A DNA stretch of 63,160 nucleotides from Lishizhenia tianjinensis (GCA_945902115.1 CAMDLY010000009.1:1-63160), one strand, 5' to 3'. Counted from the stretch's first letter, positions 6,619 through 16,182 are shown. Program-made: numbers and translations. The notes: generated from the sequence alone by a model not told the origin.

Positions 6619-9245
6619 TAGGCAATAGTGCCTTGCTCAATTTCCATATCTAAATAGTTCTGAACAATATCTATGGCATTATCAATTACGTCGCTAAGTG
6701 CAATGATAAATGTTCCTTCTTCCGCTATACTGATTGCGTGCTTGATTGCTTCAACTTCCAAGGTTACCACTTCGTAACTTACGTTTGTGTTAGACTCTTT
6801 TAATCCATCAACAATCAAACTGATAATTTCCACCTCAGTTCTACCGCGAAGGTGTTTTTCTTGCCTAATAACAACATGATCAAACATTCTACCAGCGATA
6901 CGAGCACATTCTTTGATATCTTCGTCGCGTCGATCTCCTACGCCAGAAATAATACCAATTTTTCTTACAGCATCTACACTATTTAAAAAGTCTTCAATTC
7001 CCCGGTAACCGTTAGGATTATGAGCAAAGTCAATCATAACTTTGAATTTCGAGAATTCGAAAATATTCATTCTCCCTGGAGTTTGTGCAGCGCCGGGTAT
7101 GAATGTGGTAAGCGATAACTTAATATCCTCTGTTTTAAAACCATATACAGAGGCGGCAAGAGTGGCAGCCAACACATTGGCAATCATAAATTTGGCTTTT
7201 CCATTCATGGTTAACGGAATATGTGTCGCGCGTTCCACTCGAAATTTCCATTCTCCTTTTTTGATGGTGATAAATCCGTTTTCATAAACACACGCAATAC
7301 CACCTTTTTTACAGTGTTCGACTATAGCAGGAGCGTTTTCATCCATACTGAATAGTGCTACATTACAACGCAGTGACTCTGCAATTTCTAAGCAGTTTTC
7401 ATCCTCTCCATTCAACACCGCCCAGCCGTCTTTTTTCACGCTATCTACCACTACCGATTTAACTCTTGATAAATCTTTTAGGTCGTGAATATCACTAATG
7501 CCTAGGTGATCCTCTTGAATATTAGTTATAACTCCGATATCACAGCGGCTAAAACCGAGTCCCGAACGAAGGATTCCACCACGTGCAGTTTCCAATACCG
7601 CAAATTCAACGTTAGGATCTTTCAATATATATTCAGCACTCATTGGACCAGTGGTGTCACCTTTTTCCATCATGTGGTTTTGGATGTAAATACCATCAGA
7701 GGTGGTAAATCCAACCCTGAAACCATTGTTTTTAACGATATGTGCAATCAAACGTGTGGTGGTGGTTTTTCCATTGGTTCCTGTAATGGCAATGATTGGA
7801 ATTCTCGATGGTTTTCCGGGAGGGTATAACATGTCAATAACAGGAGCTGCCACATTTCTAGGTAAGCCTTCAGAGGGAGCAAGGTGCATCCTGAACCCTG
7901 GAGCAGCATTCACTTCGAGAATGACCCCCCCGTTTTCTTTTAAAGGCTCAGTTAAATTTGGTGCCATGATGTCTACACCACAAATATCAAGTCCAATCAC
8001 GCGAGAAATCCTTTCCGCCATAAATATATTTTCCGGGTGCATCATGTCTGTTACATCGATGGATGTACCACCAGTACTCAAGTTTGCTGTTGATTTTAAA
8101 TAAACTATTTCTCCTAAAGTAGGGATTGTTTCGAGTGAGTAATTCATTTTTTCCAGCAATTCCTCAGTATCTCTGTCAACAGTAATTTCTGTCAACACAT
8201 TTTCATGTCCGTAGCCTCTACGTGGGTCTTTATTTATTTCATCTATGAGCCATGTGATGGAGTTTTTTCCATCACCAACTACATGGGCAGGAACGCGCTG
8301 TGCAGCTGCAATAATTTGGTTATTTATAACTAAGACTCGAAAGTCGAAGCCAGTAATAAATTTCTCTACGATAACCCTGCGAGAGTATTTCTTAGCATAT
8401 GCAAGGCCATCCACTGCATCTTCCCAATTGGTTACATTAATGGAAGCTCCTTTACCATGATTTCCATCCAATGGTTTAATGACTATCGGGTATCCAATTT
8501 TCTTTATTGTATCTTCTAAATCTTCTTCGTCAACACAAATAGAACCTTTGGCTACAGGAATTGATGAGGCATCTAACAAGCGCTTTGTTTGCTCTTTGTC
8601 ACAGGCGATATCCACTGCAATATTGCTTGTTTTACATGTGATAGTAGCCTGAAATCTCATTTGATTTATTCCATACCCCAACTGGATTAGGGAATTAGTA
8701 CCCATTCGAATCCAAGGTATATCTCGAGCTACGGCTTCATCGACGATACTTCCTGTACTTGGCCCTAAACGAACATCCTCTCGTATCTCACGCATCATTT
8801 TGATATCTGCTTGCAGGTCGTATGGTACTCCTTCAATCAGCGCCTCGGCAATTCTAACTCCTGCCTCTGCAGCATAAAGTCCGACTTTTTCCTCAATGTA
8901 ATTGAAAACAACATTGTAAACTCCTGGAGTTTTTGTTTCTCGAGTTCTCCCAAACCCCACATCCATTCCAGCAAGGGTTTGGATTTCCAAAGCGATGTGT
9001 TCAATTACATGACCCATCCATGTTCCTCTATCAACACGTTGAAAGAAACCACCTTTGCATCCTTCTGAACATCTATGATCGATCATTGAGGGAATAAGGG
9101 CTTGTATACGTTCTCTAAAACCTGGAATTTTATTTGTTGGTTTTTCTTCAAGATCTTCGAGATCTAATCGCATTTGTATTAATTTCTTTCGTGTAATACT
9201 CCAGATATTAGGTCCTCTTAATGCTTGTATTTTTAGTATTTTCAT
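6618..9245 (-). CDS. cphA: cyanophycin synthetase
   Basis: An 875-residue protein of the size of CphA1. It has the N-terminal domain (MKILKIQALRGPNIWS), a central ATP-grasp module (VIKPLDGNHGKGASINV and ILEVNAAPGFRMH), and a C-terminal Mur-ligase-like module with P-loop ITGTNGKTTTTR near residues 490-502 followed by DFAHNPNGY. It joins Asp to a backbone and adds Arg to its side chain, making the nitrogen reserve polymer multi-L-arginyl-poly-L-aspartate in the cytoplasm. No cyanophycinase gene is seen in the window. It is co-oriented with xseA and overlaps it by 1 nt. The preceding 80 bp hold no perfect promoter box. Confidence 0.93.
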   Translation of the reverse strand: MKILKIQALRGPNIWSITRKKLIQMRLDLEDLEEKPTNKIPGFRERIQALIPSMIDHRCSEGCKGGFFQRVDRGTWMGHVIEHIALEIQTLAGMDVGFGRTRETKTPGVYNVVFNYIEEKVGLYAAEAGVRIAEALIEGVPYDLQADIKMMREIREDVRLGPSTGSIVDEAVARDIPWIRMGTNSLIQLGYGINQMRFQATITCKTSNIAVDIACDKEQTKRLLDASSIPVAKGSICVDEEDLEDTIKKIGYPIVIKPLDGNHGKGASINVTNWEDAVDGLAYAKKYSRRVIVEKFITGFDFRVLVINNQIIAAAQRVPAHVVGDGKNSITWLIDEINKDPRRGYGHENVLTEITVDRDTEELLEKMNYSLETIPTLGEIVYLKSTANLSTGGTSIDVTDMMHPENIFMAERISRVIGLDICGVDIMAPNLTEPLKENGGVILEVNAAPGFRMHLAPSEGLPRNVAAPVIDMLYPPGKPSRIPIIAITGTNGKTTTTRLIAHIVKNNGFRVGFTTSDGIYIQNHMMEKGDTTGPMSAEYILKDPNVEFAVLETARGGILRSGLGFSRCDIGVITNIQEDHLGISDIHDLKDLSRVKSVVVDSVKKDGWAVLNGEDENCLEIAESLRCNVALFSMDENAPAIVEHCKKGGIACVYENGFITIKKGEWKFRVERATHIPLTMNGKAKFMIANVLAATLAASVYGFKTEDIKLSLTTFIPGAAQTPGRMNIFEFSKFKVMIDFAHNPNGYRGIEDFLNSVDAVRKIGIISGVGDRRDEDIKECARIAGRMFDHVVIRQEKHLRGRTEVEIISLIVDGLKESNTNVSYEVVTLEVEAIKHAISIAEEGTFIIALSDVIDNAIDIVQNYLDMEIEQGTIA

Positions 9246-9325
9246 GTAAATAGTTCAATTTATAACAATAGCGTGATGAAGTTAGGAAATAGAAATCAAA
9301 TCGCAAAAAAAAACTTTGTGACACA

Positions 9326-10387
9326 TTATTTTAACGGTATCCCTCTAGAACTATGAGGAACATTATTCTTGCTTCTTTTCAGCGTAAAATAAAAATTACT
9401 TCCAAGTCCAACAACACTTTTAACCGTGATTTTATGCCCATGTGATTCTATAATATGTTTTGCAATAGCTAAACCCAGTCCAGAACCCCCTTCGTGTCGA
9501 TTCCTACTTTTTTCGACCCGATAAAATCTTTCGAACAATCTCGGCAAGTATTTAGCATCAATTCCCGGACCGTCGTCGCTCACTTCAATTTCGATAATAT
9601 CATCGAAATAGTTGAAACCAATTTTACAAAAACCGTTTTTATTTCCGTAAAAAATAGCGTTGTTAATGAGGTTAGTAAAAACCTGTCCTATTTTATCTCG
9701 ATCACCAACAACAAAAGTACTCGGATAGTCTTTCTTTAATGAAACTTTAATTTCTTTTTCCTTAGCAAAAATTTCTCCTGCATCAATTATTTCTGTGACT
9801 AACTCTGTAATATCAAATGACCTCTGCTGTAAATTCAATTCATTGGCCTCTAATTTGGTGATTTGATCTAAATCTTCTAACATCGAGGCCATGCGGTCTG
9901 AGGCCTTCGAAGCTCTTTCTAGGAAAGATTTGTTAACCTTAGGATCGTCTATCCCTCCATCAATTAAGGTAAGAATGTAACCCTGAATGGAAAACACAGG
10001 GGTTTTTAATTCGTGAGCAAGGTTACCTAAAAACTCTCTTCTAAATGCTTCTTGTTCTTTTAATTTTGTAATTTCTAGACTCTGATCTTCTTCCCAATGG
10101 GTTACATCTAATTCTGCAGTTTCTACCATTCTGTCTATTCCGGCATTCATAGGATCTTTGTTTCGAATCGAACGGTAAATTAAACCAAGTCTCTGTTGAA
10201 TAAATCGTTTTAACAAATAATAAAAAATGAAATAGGCAAATAACCCGGAAATTAATGGTATTGCGATAATCAACGGAATGGTTAAGGCAACCATTGAGGA
10301 ATGAACAATCAATGTAAAAACCAAGCTTACAATGCTGAAAGCTATGCTGCCGTATAATATTAAAATGCTAGGTCTGGAATTATTCAT
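9326..10387 (-). CDS. membrane sensor histidine kinase
   Basis: A 353-residue kinase with two close transmembrane helices (about residues 9-28 and 33-58) and virtually no periplasmic sensor loop. A linker of about 50 residues precedes the HisKA domain with phospho-acceptor H125 in LGNLAHELKTP. The HATPase domain has an N-box (TNLINNAIFYG), G1 (DDGPGID) and G2 (GGSGLGLAI). It resembles PhoR-type kinases but no response regulator gene adjoins it, so the partner is elsewhere. A perfect box TACCTTTG ends 6 nt before its ATG, which suggests a near-leaderless mRNA. Confidence 0.9.
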   Translation of the reverse strand: MNNSRPSILILYGSIAFSIVSLVFTLIVHSSMVALTIPLIIAIPLISGLFAYFIFYYLLKRFIQQRLGLIYRSIRNKDPMNAGIDRMVETAELDVTHWEEDQSLEITKLKEQEAFRREFLGNLAHELKTPVFSIQGYILTLIDGGIDDPKVNKSFLERASKASDRMASMLEDLDQITKLEANELNLQQRSFDITELVTEIIDAGEIFAKEKEIKVSLKKDYPSTFVVGDRDKIGQVFTNLINNAIFYGNKNGFCKIGFNYFDDIIEIEVSDDGPGIDAKYLPRLFERFYRVEKSRNRHEGGSGLGLAIAKHIIESHGHKITVKSVVGLGSNFYFTLKRSKNNVPHSSRGIPLK

Positions 10388-10393
10388 TTACAG

Positions 10394-10401
10394 CAAAGGT
10401 A
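10394..10401 (-). promoter_or_regulatory. -7 box TACCTTTG for the sensor kinase gene
   Basis: An exact TAnnTTTG match on the minus strand whose 3' end is 6 nt from the ATG at 10387. Transcription would start within a few nucleotides of the start codon. Confidence 0.55.
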
Positions 10402-10463
10402 AAGAATAGAACTTTGTCTAAGTGAGATGAATATGGAATTAATGATGTCTTAACAATACCTCA

Positions 10464-10817
10464 TTATTGCTTGTTCATTCCCTCGGGTTGACAGCATTTA
10501 GGCAATTTTTCAACGTCTTCTTTTTTGGCTTTAACCTCGTCAGCATCATAGCCAATTGTTGCTATCAGTTTTTTAATTTTTTCGGCATCAATCTTTTTTG
10601 TTTTGTATTTGACGGTTGCCTTTTTTGTCTCGAGGTCCAATTCAGCGAAAAGAATCCCCTTGGTATAGTTTAGTTTACTTTCAATCCTAGTTTTGCATTG
10701 GCCGCACTCAGCAGACGTTTGAATGGTGATAGTTTCTTTTTTGCGAGCTTTTTGACCGTAAGACGCTGAATTTATGCTAATACTAATAAATAAAATAAGG
10801 TAGACTAGATTTTTCAT
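10464..10817 (-). CDS. secreted heavy-metal-associated (HMA) domain protein
   Basis: A 117-residue protein. A signal peptide covers about residues 1-21, followed by an HMA fold (about 29-95) with the metal-binding CxxC motif in SAECGQCKTRIESKL and a short C-terminal tail ending in a Cys pair (KCCQPEGM). It probably binds Cu(I) or a similar soft metal in the periplasm. It follows the TonB receptor gene by 15 nt on the same strand, and with the HYC_CC_PP gene forms a three-gene metal-related cluster. The metal identity is inference. Confidence 0.8.
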   Translation of the reverse strand: MKNLVYLILFISISINSASYGQKARKKETITIQTSAECGQCKTRIESKLNYTKGILFAELDLETKKATVKYKTKKIDAEKIKKLIATIGYDADEVKAKKEDVEKLPKCCQPEGMNKQ

Positions 10818-10832
10818 GTGTATAAAGTTAAG

Positions 10833-13046
10833 TTATTTTTTCTTTTCTTTCTTAAGTTGATAACGAATTCCGGCGTAAACGGATATTCCCATAACGGGCC
10901 CCCATATTTCTGTGGCATCGAATGAGGAACTAAAAGGGCTTGCTGCATCCACAATAGGGTGATGTTGTTTATAGTTGCTAAGATTTTCGCCGCCAATATA
11001 AAAATCCCATTTTTTGTATATGTGCGTAACTTGTGCGTTTAGCATTGGATATACACTGCTAATTTGAGTAGGGTCTTGGTCGTATCCAGGTAGGCGGGAC
11101 TGCCCAAATATAGAGACGGTAAGGTCGTATTCCCAACGTTTATTTCTTGTTCGATAAGCTAAATTGGTAAACCCGCGATGTCTTGGAATCATAACTTGTT
11201 GTTGCATTGTCCCGTTATAAAGTGCTTTTACATCAAGGAATTTATAGGCGAGGCGGATGTCAAAATTCCGAATAGGAGTCCAGCTAAACTCCAGTTGAAT
11301 ACTATTAGAGTAAGAGGCATTTTCGAGATTCTTGAAGACAACGGTATTTGCCATACTATCCCGATCAACAATTAATTGATTTGCAAAACGAGTATGGTAA
11401 ACATCAAAAGCAATATTAGCTTTTTTACTGAAGAGTTTAAAATCTTTTACAATTGATCCACCGAAATTCCAGGATATTTCAGGTAATATTTCTGCTGGAG
11501 ACACCCAAGTCTTTGAACTTGCCAAGAGAGAAATATTATCGACCATGTAATTTGGGACTCTCCATCCTCTGCCTGCCGTGAATCGTATATCGGTATATTC
11601 ATCTAAGGTGTACTTGGCGTGTAGTCGAGGTGTCAATTGATGTTTAAAAAGATTGTGGTAATCATATCTCATACCAGAAACTACTGACCAACGAGATGTT
11701 GTTAATGTATACTCAAGGAAGGCTCCAGGAACGAGTTCTTTTCTTCTGTTTAAAAGACTGTCTGCCCGTTGATCAATTTCTAGATATAAAAAACTCATCC
11801 CAGATTTTATTTTATGATCGGTTGTTTTTATATAGTCATCGTATATAATATTGATAAATCCGCGTTTCTCCTCACCAGAAAATGGTCGAATACCAAATGT
11901 TCCGTCGAGAAGGTGGTACTTGGCATGATAAACAATACCAAGAGATTGTGCAGGTTTTTTACCAAAAAAGCCTGTTTTTGCGAAAGCATCAAAGTGCTTT
12001 GAATTGATAAGAACGCCGTATGAAGTCGGCGGTATTGTTGGAATTTCAGGCTGTTCTCTAAAATAGGTGGTTTGACCGCCGACTTTTCTGTCCTGATAGG
12101 TACTCAATCCAACTTGTGCTTCCATTTTTTTTCCTCGATAATCCCAGCGATTAAAAAAGGCTAAATTATCTCCCATGGGAAGATCCCGAAAATCATCATG
12201 GTTATGGTCAATATTTCCGTAGACAGAGGAAGCATGAGCGAACCAACCGGTACTCCATTTATCCGTTAATTGGTGACCGGCATTCAAGTTAACTTCTGAG
12301 CGACCTTGAGAATTCTGGTAAGCATTGAAGTAAAACCGTTCCATTTCTTGGGGCTTCTTCAATTCTAAATTAACAAGTCCTGCCATGGATTCATAGCCAT
12401 TGACCACATTTCCTGTGCCTTTTGTAATTTGAATAGATTCAATCCAAGTTCCTGGCAAGGATTGCAAGCCAAATGAGCTTTCAAGACCTCGTAAAAAGGG
12501 TATATTTTCTAATTGCAATTGTGTGTAGACACCATCAAGCCCCATCATTTGAATTTTTTTTGCTCCAGAAACAGCGTCTGTAATGTTCACATCGACGGAG
12601 GCATTTGTTTCAAAGGACTCTGATAGATTGCAACATGCGGCTTTTCTTAATTCGGCAGCAGTTAATTCCTCTACATGAAGTGTTTTCATTCGTGAAATTG
12701 AGGAAGATCGTTTTCGTGCTTCAAGGACAACCTCTTTCAATAGATTTTTAGAAAATAATAATATATTCAGTGAAATAAAGCGATCTTTTTTATTTAGGAT
12801 AATGGTGTCAGTATAATAGCCGACCGCGGAAATTACTAAGGTATCGGGCAAATTTTTGGGTAAAACCAACTCAAAGGTTCCCTCTTCGTTAGTAAATGTC
12901 CCGTCATTAGCATTAAGAAATTTAATCTTTGCTCCAACAATGGGTTTTATTTTTAATGAGTCTTTACCCTGAACAAGACCTTTTACTTGAGACAGCGTTG
13001 TGTTGGCAAAAAAGCACAACAGGATAATATATAAAATTGATTTCAT
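10833..13046 (-). CDS. TonB-dependent outer-membrane receptor, metal-cluster associated
   Basis: A 737-residue receptor with a signal peptide (residues 1-19), a carboxypeptidase-regulatory-like domain (about 20-105, GAKIKFLNANDGTFTNEEG), a plug (about 120-235, with AACCNLSESFETNASVDV and IQITKGTGNVVNGYESMAG) and a C-terminal beta barrel. It would import a ligand across the outer membrane using TonB energy. Its plug has a CC pair, and its neighbours are an HMA-domain protein downstream and a Cys-rich HYC_CC_PP protein upstream, so copper or another soft-metal chelate is a plausible substrate. That substrate is inferred from context. Confidence 0.88.
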   Translation of the reverse strand: MKSILYIILLCFFANTTLSQVKGLVQGKDSLKIKPIVGAKIKFLNANDGTFTNEEGTFELVLPKNLPDTLVISAVGYYTDTIILNKKDRFISLNILLFSKNLLKEVVLEARKRSSSISRMKTLHVEELTAAELRKAACCNLSESFETNASVDVNITDAVSGAKKIQMMGLDGVYTQLQLENIPFLRGLESSFGLQSLPGTWIESIQITKGTGNVVNGYESMAGLVNLELKKPQEMERFYFNAYQNSQGRSEVNLNAGHQLTDKWSTGWFAHASSVYGNIDHNHDDFRDLPMGDNLAFFNRWDYRGKKMEAQVGLSTYQDRKVGGQTTYFREQPEIPTIPPTSYGVLINSKHFDAFAKTGFFGKKPAQSLGIVYHAKYHLLDGTFGIRPFSGEEKRGFINIIYDDYIKTTDHKIKSGMSFLYLEIDQRADSLLNRRKELVPGAFLEYTLTTSRWSVVSGMRYDYHNLFKHQLTPRLHAKYTLDEYTDIRFTAGRGWRVPNYMVDNISLLASSKTWVSPAEILPEISWNFGGSIVKDFKLFSKKANIAFDVYHTRFANQLIVDRDSMANTVVFKNLENASYSNSIQLEFSWTPIRNFDIRLAYKFLDVKALYNGTMQQQVMIPRHRGFTNLAYRTRNKRWEYDLTVSIFGQSRLPGYDQDPTQISSVYPMLNAQVTHIYKKWDFYIGGENLSNYKQHHPIVDAASPFSSSFDATEIWGPVMGISVYAGIRYQLKKEKKK

Positions 13047-13088
13047 GTTTCTTTAAAATATTAGGTGAGAGAATAGCTTTCTCTCGCT

Positions 13089-13505
13089 TTATATTTGAAA
13101 CAATTGATGATAAATAAGAAGGTAACGCCCACTTCTCTTCGGAGGAGGCTTGACATAATCTACTTTTTGTAGTTCTTCTAGGTTTACACTTCCCACACCG
13201 GAATAGTGAATTTCACTCGGGATATCGGTAAATAAAACAGGTAACGTAAGGTCGTAATATTCGTGGTATTCGAAAGAAAGTTTTACAATTTTTTCTTCGT
13301 CCGAACAACATTCTTCTTTTAATTTATCTGCTTTCTGACAACAACTTGGAAGTTGCTCATCTTCTTTTTCTTGGCAATGGTCGTCAACAGGAGCGATAAG
13401 CGAAGTGAAAACACCTTCCTTCTCGCAATGGTGAGTATATACAGTCACTCCAGTATTTCCTAAAAGAATGAAAGCAATCAAAAGAAATAGCAAAAATCTT
13501 TTCAT
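13089..13505 (-). CDS. HYC_CC_PP family small secreted protein
   Basis: A 138-residue protein. A signal peptide (about 1-22) is followed by the three motifs that name this Bacteroidota family: an HxC-like YTHHCEKEG, Cys pairs (SCCQKAD and ECCSDEE), and a proline run KPPPKRSGR near the C-terminus. The His/Cys content suggests metal binding in the periplasm. It is transcribed just ahead of the TonB receptor (42 nt apart). Its exact role is unknown. Confidence 0.8.
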   Translation of the reverse strand: MKRFLLFLLIAFILLGNTGVTVYTHHCEKEGVFTSLIAPVDDHCQEKEDEQLPSCCQKADKLKEECCSDEEKIVKLSFEYHEYYDLTLPVLFTDIPSEIHYSGVGSVNLEELQKVDYVKPPPKRSGRYLLIYHQLFQI

Positions 13506-13525
13506 AGAATAAATTTACAAAAAAA

Positions 13526-14635
13526 TTATGGATTCTGTAATCTAGTTGTAGTAATTCGTTGTTTCCAAATAGGACGAATAAATGGAAGTAAAACACCTAA
13601 AATCAATAAATAAATAGGGTAAATTAATTGGTACGGGATGAGCATAAAAAGTTGTTTCCACGAACGGAAATAAGAGAAATAGGGCAGAAAACCAATCAAA
13701 TCAATGAGTGTTTTTATGCAAAAAAGACCAAATACAGTGGTATAATCGCCATAACTTAAAAAAAAGATAAGTAGCAAACAGAATGATAAAACGAATAAGG
13801 TCTGTATGAGGCCTAAAAATGTTGCTAGGTGATCTTTCACATGTCGCGTTTTAGAAATCCAACGCAAGCGCTGATGAAAATATCCAGCTAAACTTGATGG
13901 AGTATCGGAATAAACGACAAGTCGATTATTTAAAACGACGCGGATGTCGGCTTTCGCTTTCCTAAAATCCCGCAACAAATATATATCGTCACCACTCATT
14001 ACGTGTCGATGAGTTTCATACCTGTCGGCTTTAAAAAACTTCTCTTTTTTAAATAGTAAGTTAGCTCCGCTGCCGACTATTGGACGAGCCCAACCATACA
14101 GAGCTGTATTTATAGCATTGACCATCAGTAGATCTAACTCGAAGAAAATTTGTAGGGTCGATCGCCCTTTTAACACAACTGGGAGAAGATATAAATCCGA
14201 CTCTTCCAAACGAGTCAACATTTCGAAGTAATCTGCAGAAAACTTTACATCCGCATCCATGGTTAATATAAATTCACTCTGAACGTGTGAAATCCCCTCT
14301 CTCAAGGCTTCTTTTTTTCCCAAAGTTTGGGTTAACCTTAGTAAAAGATACTCTGGTTTCATTCGCTGTTTGATAATTTCGGTGGAATTATCCGATGAGT
14401 GATCATCAATGAAAATTACTTGTATGGGTTTTAAAGAGGATTTCTCCAAGCAAGCTAAAAAATTATTAAGATTGGAGTATTCATTCCTGTACGGAACCAA
14501 AAGTGTTATATTGTCAACAGTGAGTTTCTTTCCGGCATAAAAACGAGACTCTTTTTTTCGCTGAAGAAAACTACCAATAAATAGAAAGACCAACACGAAT
14601 AACCCATAGAAAATCACGAACATCAAGCTTATCAT
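13526..14635 (-). CDS. family 2 glycosyltransferase, membrane-bound
   Basis: A 369-residue protein. An N-terminal transmembrane helix (about 5-25) is followed by a GT-A domain with LLVPYRNEYSNL, FIDDHSSDNS, the DxD-like TMDADVKF and the acceptor-site motif HQRLRWISKTRH. Three C-terminal transmembrane helices lie between about residues 270 and 360. It likely transfers a sugar to a lipid or polysaccharide at the inner membrane. Its ATG overlaps the stop of the upstream flippase-like gene as ATGA, so the two proteins are probably made in equal amounts and work together. Confidence 0.88.
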   Translation of the reverse strand: MISLMFVIFYGLFVLVFLFIGSFLQRKKESRFYAGKKLTVDNITLLVPYRNEYSNLNNFLACLEKSSLKPIQVIFIDDHSSDNSTEIIKQRMKPEYLLLRLTQTLGKKEALREGISHVQSEFILTMDADVKFSADYFEMLTRLEESDLYLLPVVLKGRSTLQIFFELDLLMVNAINTALYGWARPIVGSGANLLFKKEKFFKADRYETHRHVMSGDDIYLLRDFRKAKADIRVVLNNRLVVYSDTPSSLAGYFHQRLRWISKTRHVKDHLATFLGLIQTLFVLSFCLLLIFFLSYGDYTTVFGLFCIKTLIDLIGFLPYFSYFRSWKQLFMLIPYQLIYPIYLLILGVLLPFIRPIWKQRITTTRLQNP

Positions 14636-15534
14636 ACACTATATATTTTTGGAACTCTGGTTACCAAAAGTGCATACATGGCAGGTAAGAAAATGGAAAG
14701 AACCCAAATCAATAAGGAGGCAAAAAACACTTCATTTAGAGGCAAAGCGAAAAACGAAAATACAGTGAGCGCAATACTTTCCCTAACGATTATTTTTCCG
14801 AAAAATAAAGAAGGTGTTAGGGTTACAAATAGGAATACTAAAACAATAGGGGCAATCCAACCTATGGTCAATTCAGCATTGAAGACAAGGAGGGCACAAA
14901 TATACTGCGCTAACATAACAAGATACCTTAGAAAAGAAATAGCCAGAAACTTCAATCTTATGGTTGAGGACAAGAGGTTTTTACTCATTATTCTAATTTT
15001 TTGCCATGGAAACTTTATAAAAAAGCGATCTAACCATAGATACATTGAAACTAGAAAAACGAGGCTAAAAACAAACCACAAGAGAGAATGGAGGGTGTAT
15101 AAATTTGTATAAAGCAGCACAGGTATTCCAAAACAAATAGCAACGATTGTTTGAGAGAGGTTGGCCAAACTTGAGTGAACGCCTATTTTCCACCTAAGGG
15201 AACTTGGATAATACCAAATCCGACCTAAAAAATTTCCCGCAATACTCGGGGTAAGGAATGAACCTAAAATACCGGCAAAAAAAGCTTGAATGTTTATTTT
15301 TTCCTCATTGAATTGATTGGCTTCAGTAATAATTCTCCACTTAACATACTCTAAATACCAGTTGATAAACACCAGAAAAATCAGCGGAATAACAGCAATA
15401 TAATTTACATTAATTATCCGATAGGTGTATTGACCATCGAATACTTTCTGCTGAAATACGTATATGAATCCTAGCAACAGCAAGAATTTAAGTAGAAGAA
15501 CACTTGATTTTATATTGAAAAGTCTTTTTATCAC
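14632..15534 (-). CDS. LPG_synthase_TM (UPF0104) family polytopic membrane protein
   Basis: A 300-residue hydrophobic protein with about eight transmembrane helices and no soluble domain. Features such as FLTPSIAGNFLGRIWYYPSSLRW and a C-terminal VFSFFALPLNEVFFASLLIWVLS match the flippase-like membrane module of the lysylphosphatidylglycerol synthase TM/UPF0104 family. It lacks the LPG synthetase catalytic domain. It is coupled by ATGA to a GT2 glycosyltransferase, which suggests lipid-linked sugar export. The start is GTG 15534-15532, 9 nt after a perfect TATCTTTG box. Confidence 0.75.
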   Translation of the reverse strand: MIKRLFNIKSSVLLLKFLLLLGFIYVFQQKVFDGQYTYRIINVNYIAVIPLIFLVFINWYLEYVKWRIITEANQFNEEKINIQAFFAGILGSFLTPSIAGNFLGRIWYYPSSLRWKIGVHSSLANLSQTIVAICFGIPVLLYTNLYTLHSLLWFVFSLVFLVSMYLWLDRFFIKFPWQKIRIMSKNLLSSTIRLKFLAISFLRYLVMLAQYICALLVFNAELTIGWIAPIVLVFLFVTLTPSLFFGKIIVRESIALTVFSFFALPLNEVFFASLLIWVLSIFLPAMYALLVTRVPKIYSV

Positions 15535-15543
15535 GCGTTAAAA

Positions 15544-15551
15544 CAAAGATA
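15544..15551 (-). promoter_or_regulatory. -7 box TATCTTTG for the flippase/GT2 pair
   Basis: An exact TAnnTTTG match on the minus strand ending 9 nt before the GTG start at 15534. It supports GTG as the true start. Confidence 0.5.
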
Positions 15552-15612
15552 GTATATTCCAAACAAGGCTAATCATAGCAAAAGCAACGACTTTAATTAG
15601 TAGCTTTACTTT

Positions 15613-16182
15613 GTGCAAACGACTTCAAATGACAAGGTGATTTTAGGGATAGATCCCGGGACGACTGTAATGGGATATGCATTAATACATGTCCAACAGG
15701 ATAAGTTAAATTTACTGAATTTTGGTGTAATACAATTGAATAAATTGGCTAATCACCCAGATAAATTGAAGCGTATTTTAGACAGATTAAATGGTTTGAT
15801 TGAGGAATATAAACCTGATGAAATGGCTATTGAAGCGCCATTTTTTGGAAAAAACGTGCAGTCAATGTTAAAATTAGGACGTGCCCAAGGTGTTGCCATA
15901 GCTTCTTGCTTGAATCATAATATTCCCTTTGAAGAGTACTCTCCGAGACGAATAAAGCAATCGATAACTGGAAGTGGTAGCGCTTCAAAAGAGCAGGTTG
16001 CAGCCATGTTGCAAACGCTACTAAACTTTCCTGAATTACCAAAATACCTTGATGCGACCGATGGATTGGCAGTAGCTGTTTGCCATCATTTTTCTAAAGG
16101 CGTAGGTGAGCACAACAAGTCTAAAGGCAAAGGAGGGTGGTCTAGTTTTGTGTCTCAAAATCCAACAAGACTTAAGAAGTAA
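15613..16182 (+). CDS. ruvC: crossover junction endodeoxyribonuclease RuvC
   Basis: A 189-residue protein. Catalytic acidic residues are visible at D14 (LGIDPGTTVMGYA), E74 (MAIEAPFFGKN) and D147/D150 (YLDATDGLAVAVCHH). It resolves Holliday junctions with RuvAB. The start is GTG at 15613, which places LGIDPG at the usual distance. A box-like TTACTTTG overlaps this start, so GTG 15637 cannot be excluded. It overlaps rnhA as TAATG. Confidence 0.95.
   Translation: MQTTSNDKVILGIDPGTTVMGYALIHVQQDKLNLLNFGVIQLNKLANHPDKLKRILDRLNGLIEEYKPDEMAIEAPFFGKNVQSMLKLGRAQGVAIASCLNHNIPFEEYSPRRIKQSITGSGSASKEQVAAMLQTLLNFPELPKYLDATDGLAVAVCHHFSKGVGEHNKSKGKGGWSSFVSQNPTRLKK

Noticed and set aside
7702-8103. Plus-strand frame of 133 codons inside cphA
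   Set aside because: It lies opposite a well-conserved ATP-grasp region and is a shadow of that coding frame.
9326-10817. Sensor kinase and HMA gene as a metal two-component system
   Set aside because: No response regulator is adjacent and the kinase has its own promoter, so linkage to the metal cluster is unsupported.
14678-15112. Plus-strand frame of 144 codons opposite the flippase-like gene
   Set aside because: Composition is rich in Lys and Arg as expected antisense to a membrane protein. It has no start signal or family.
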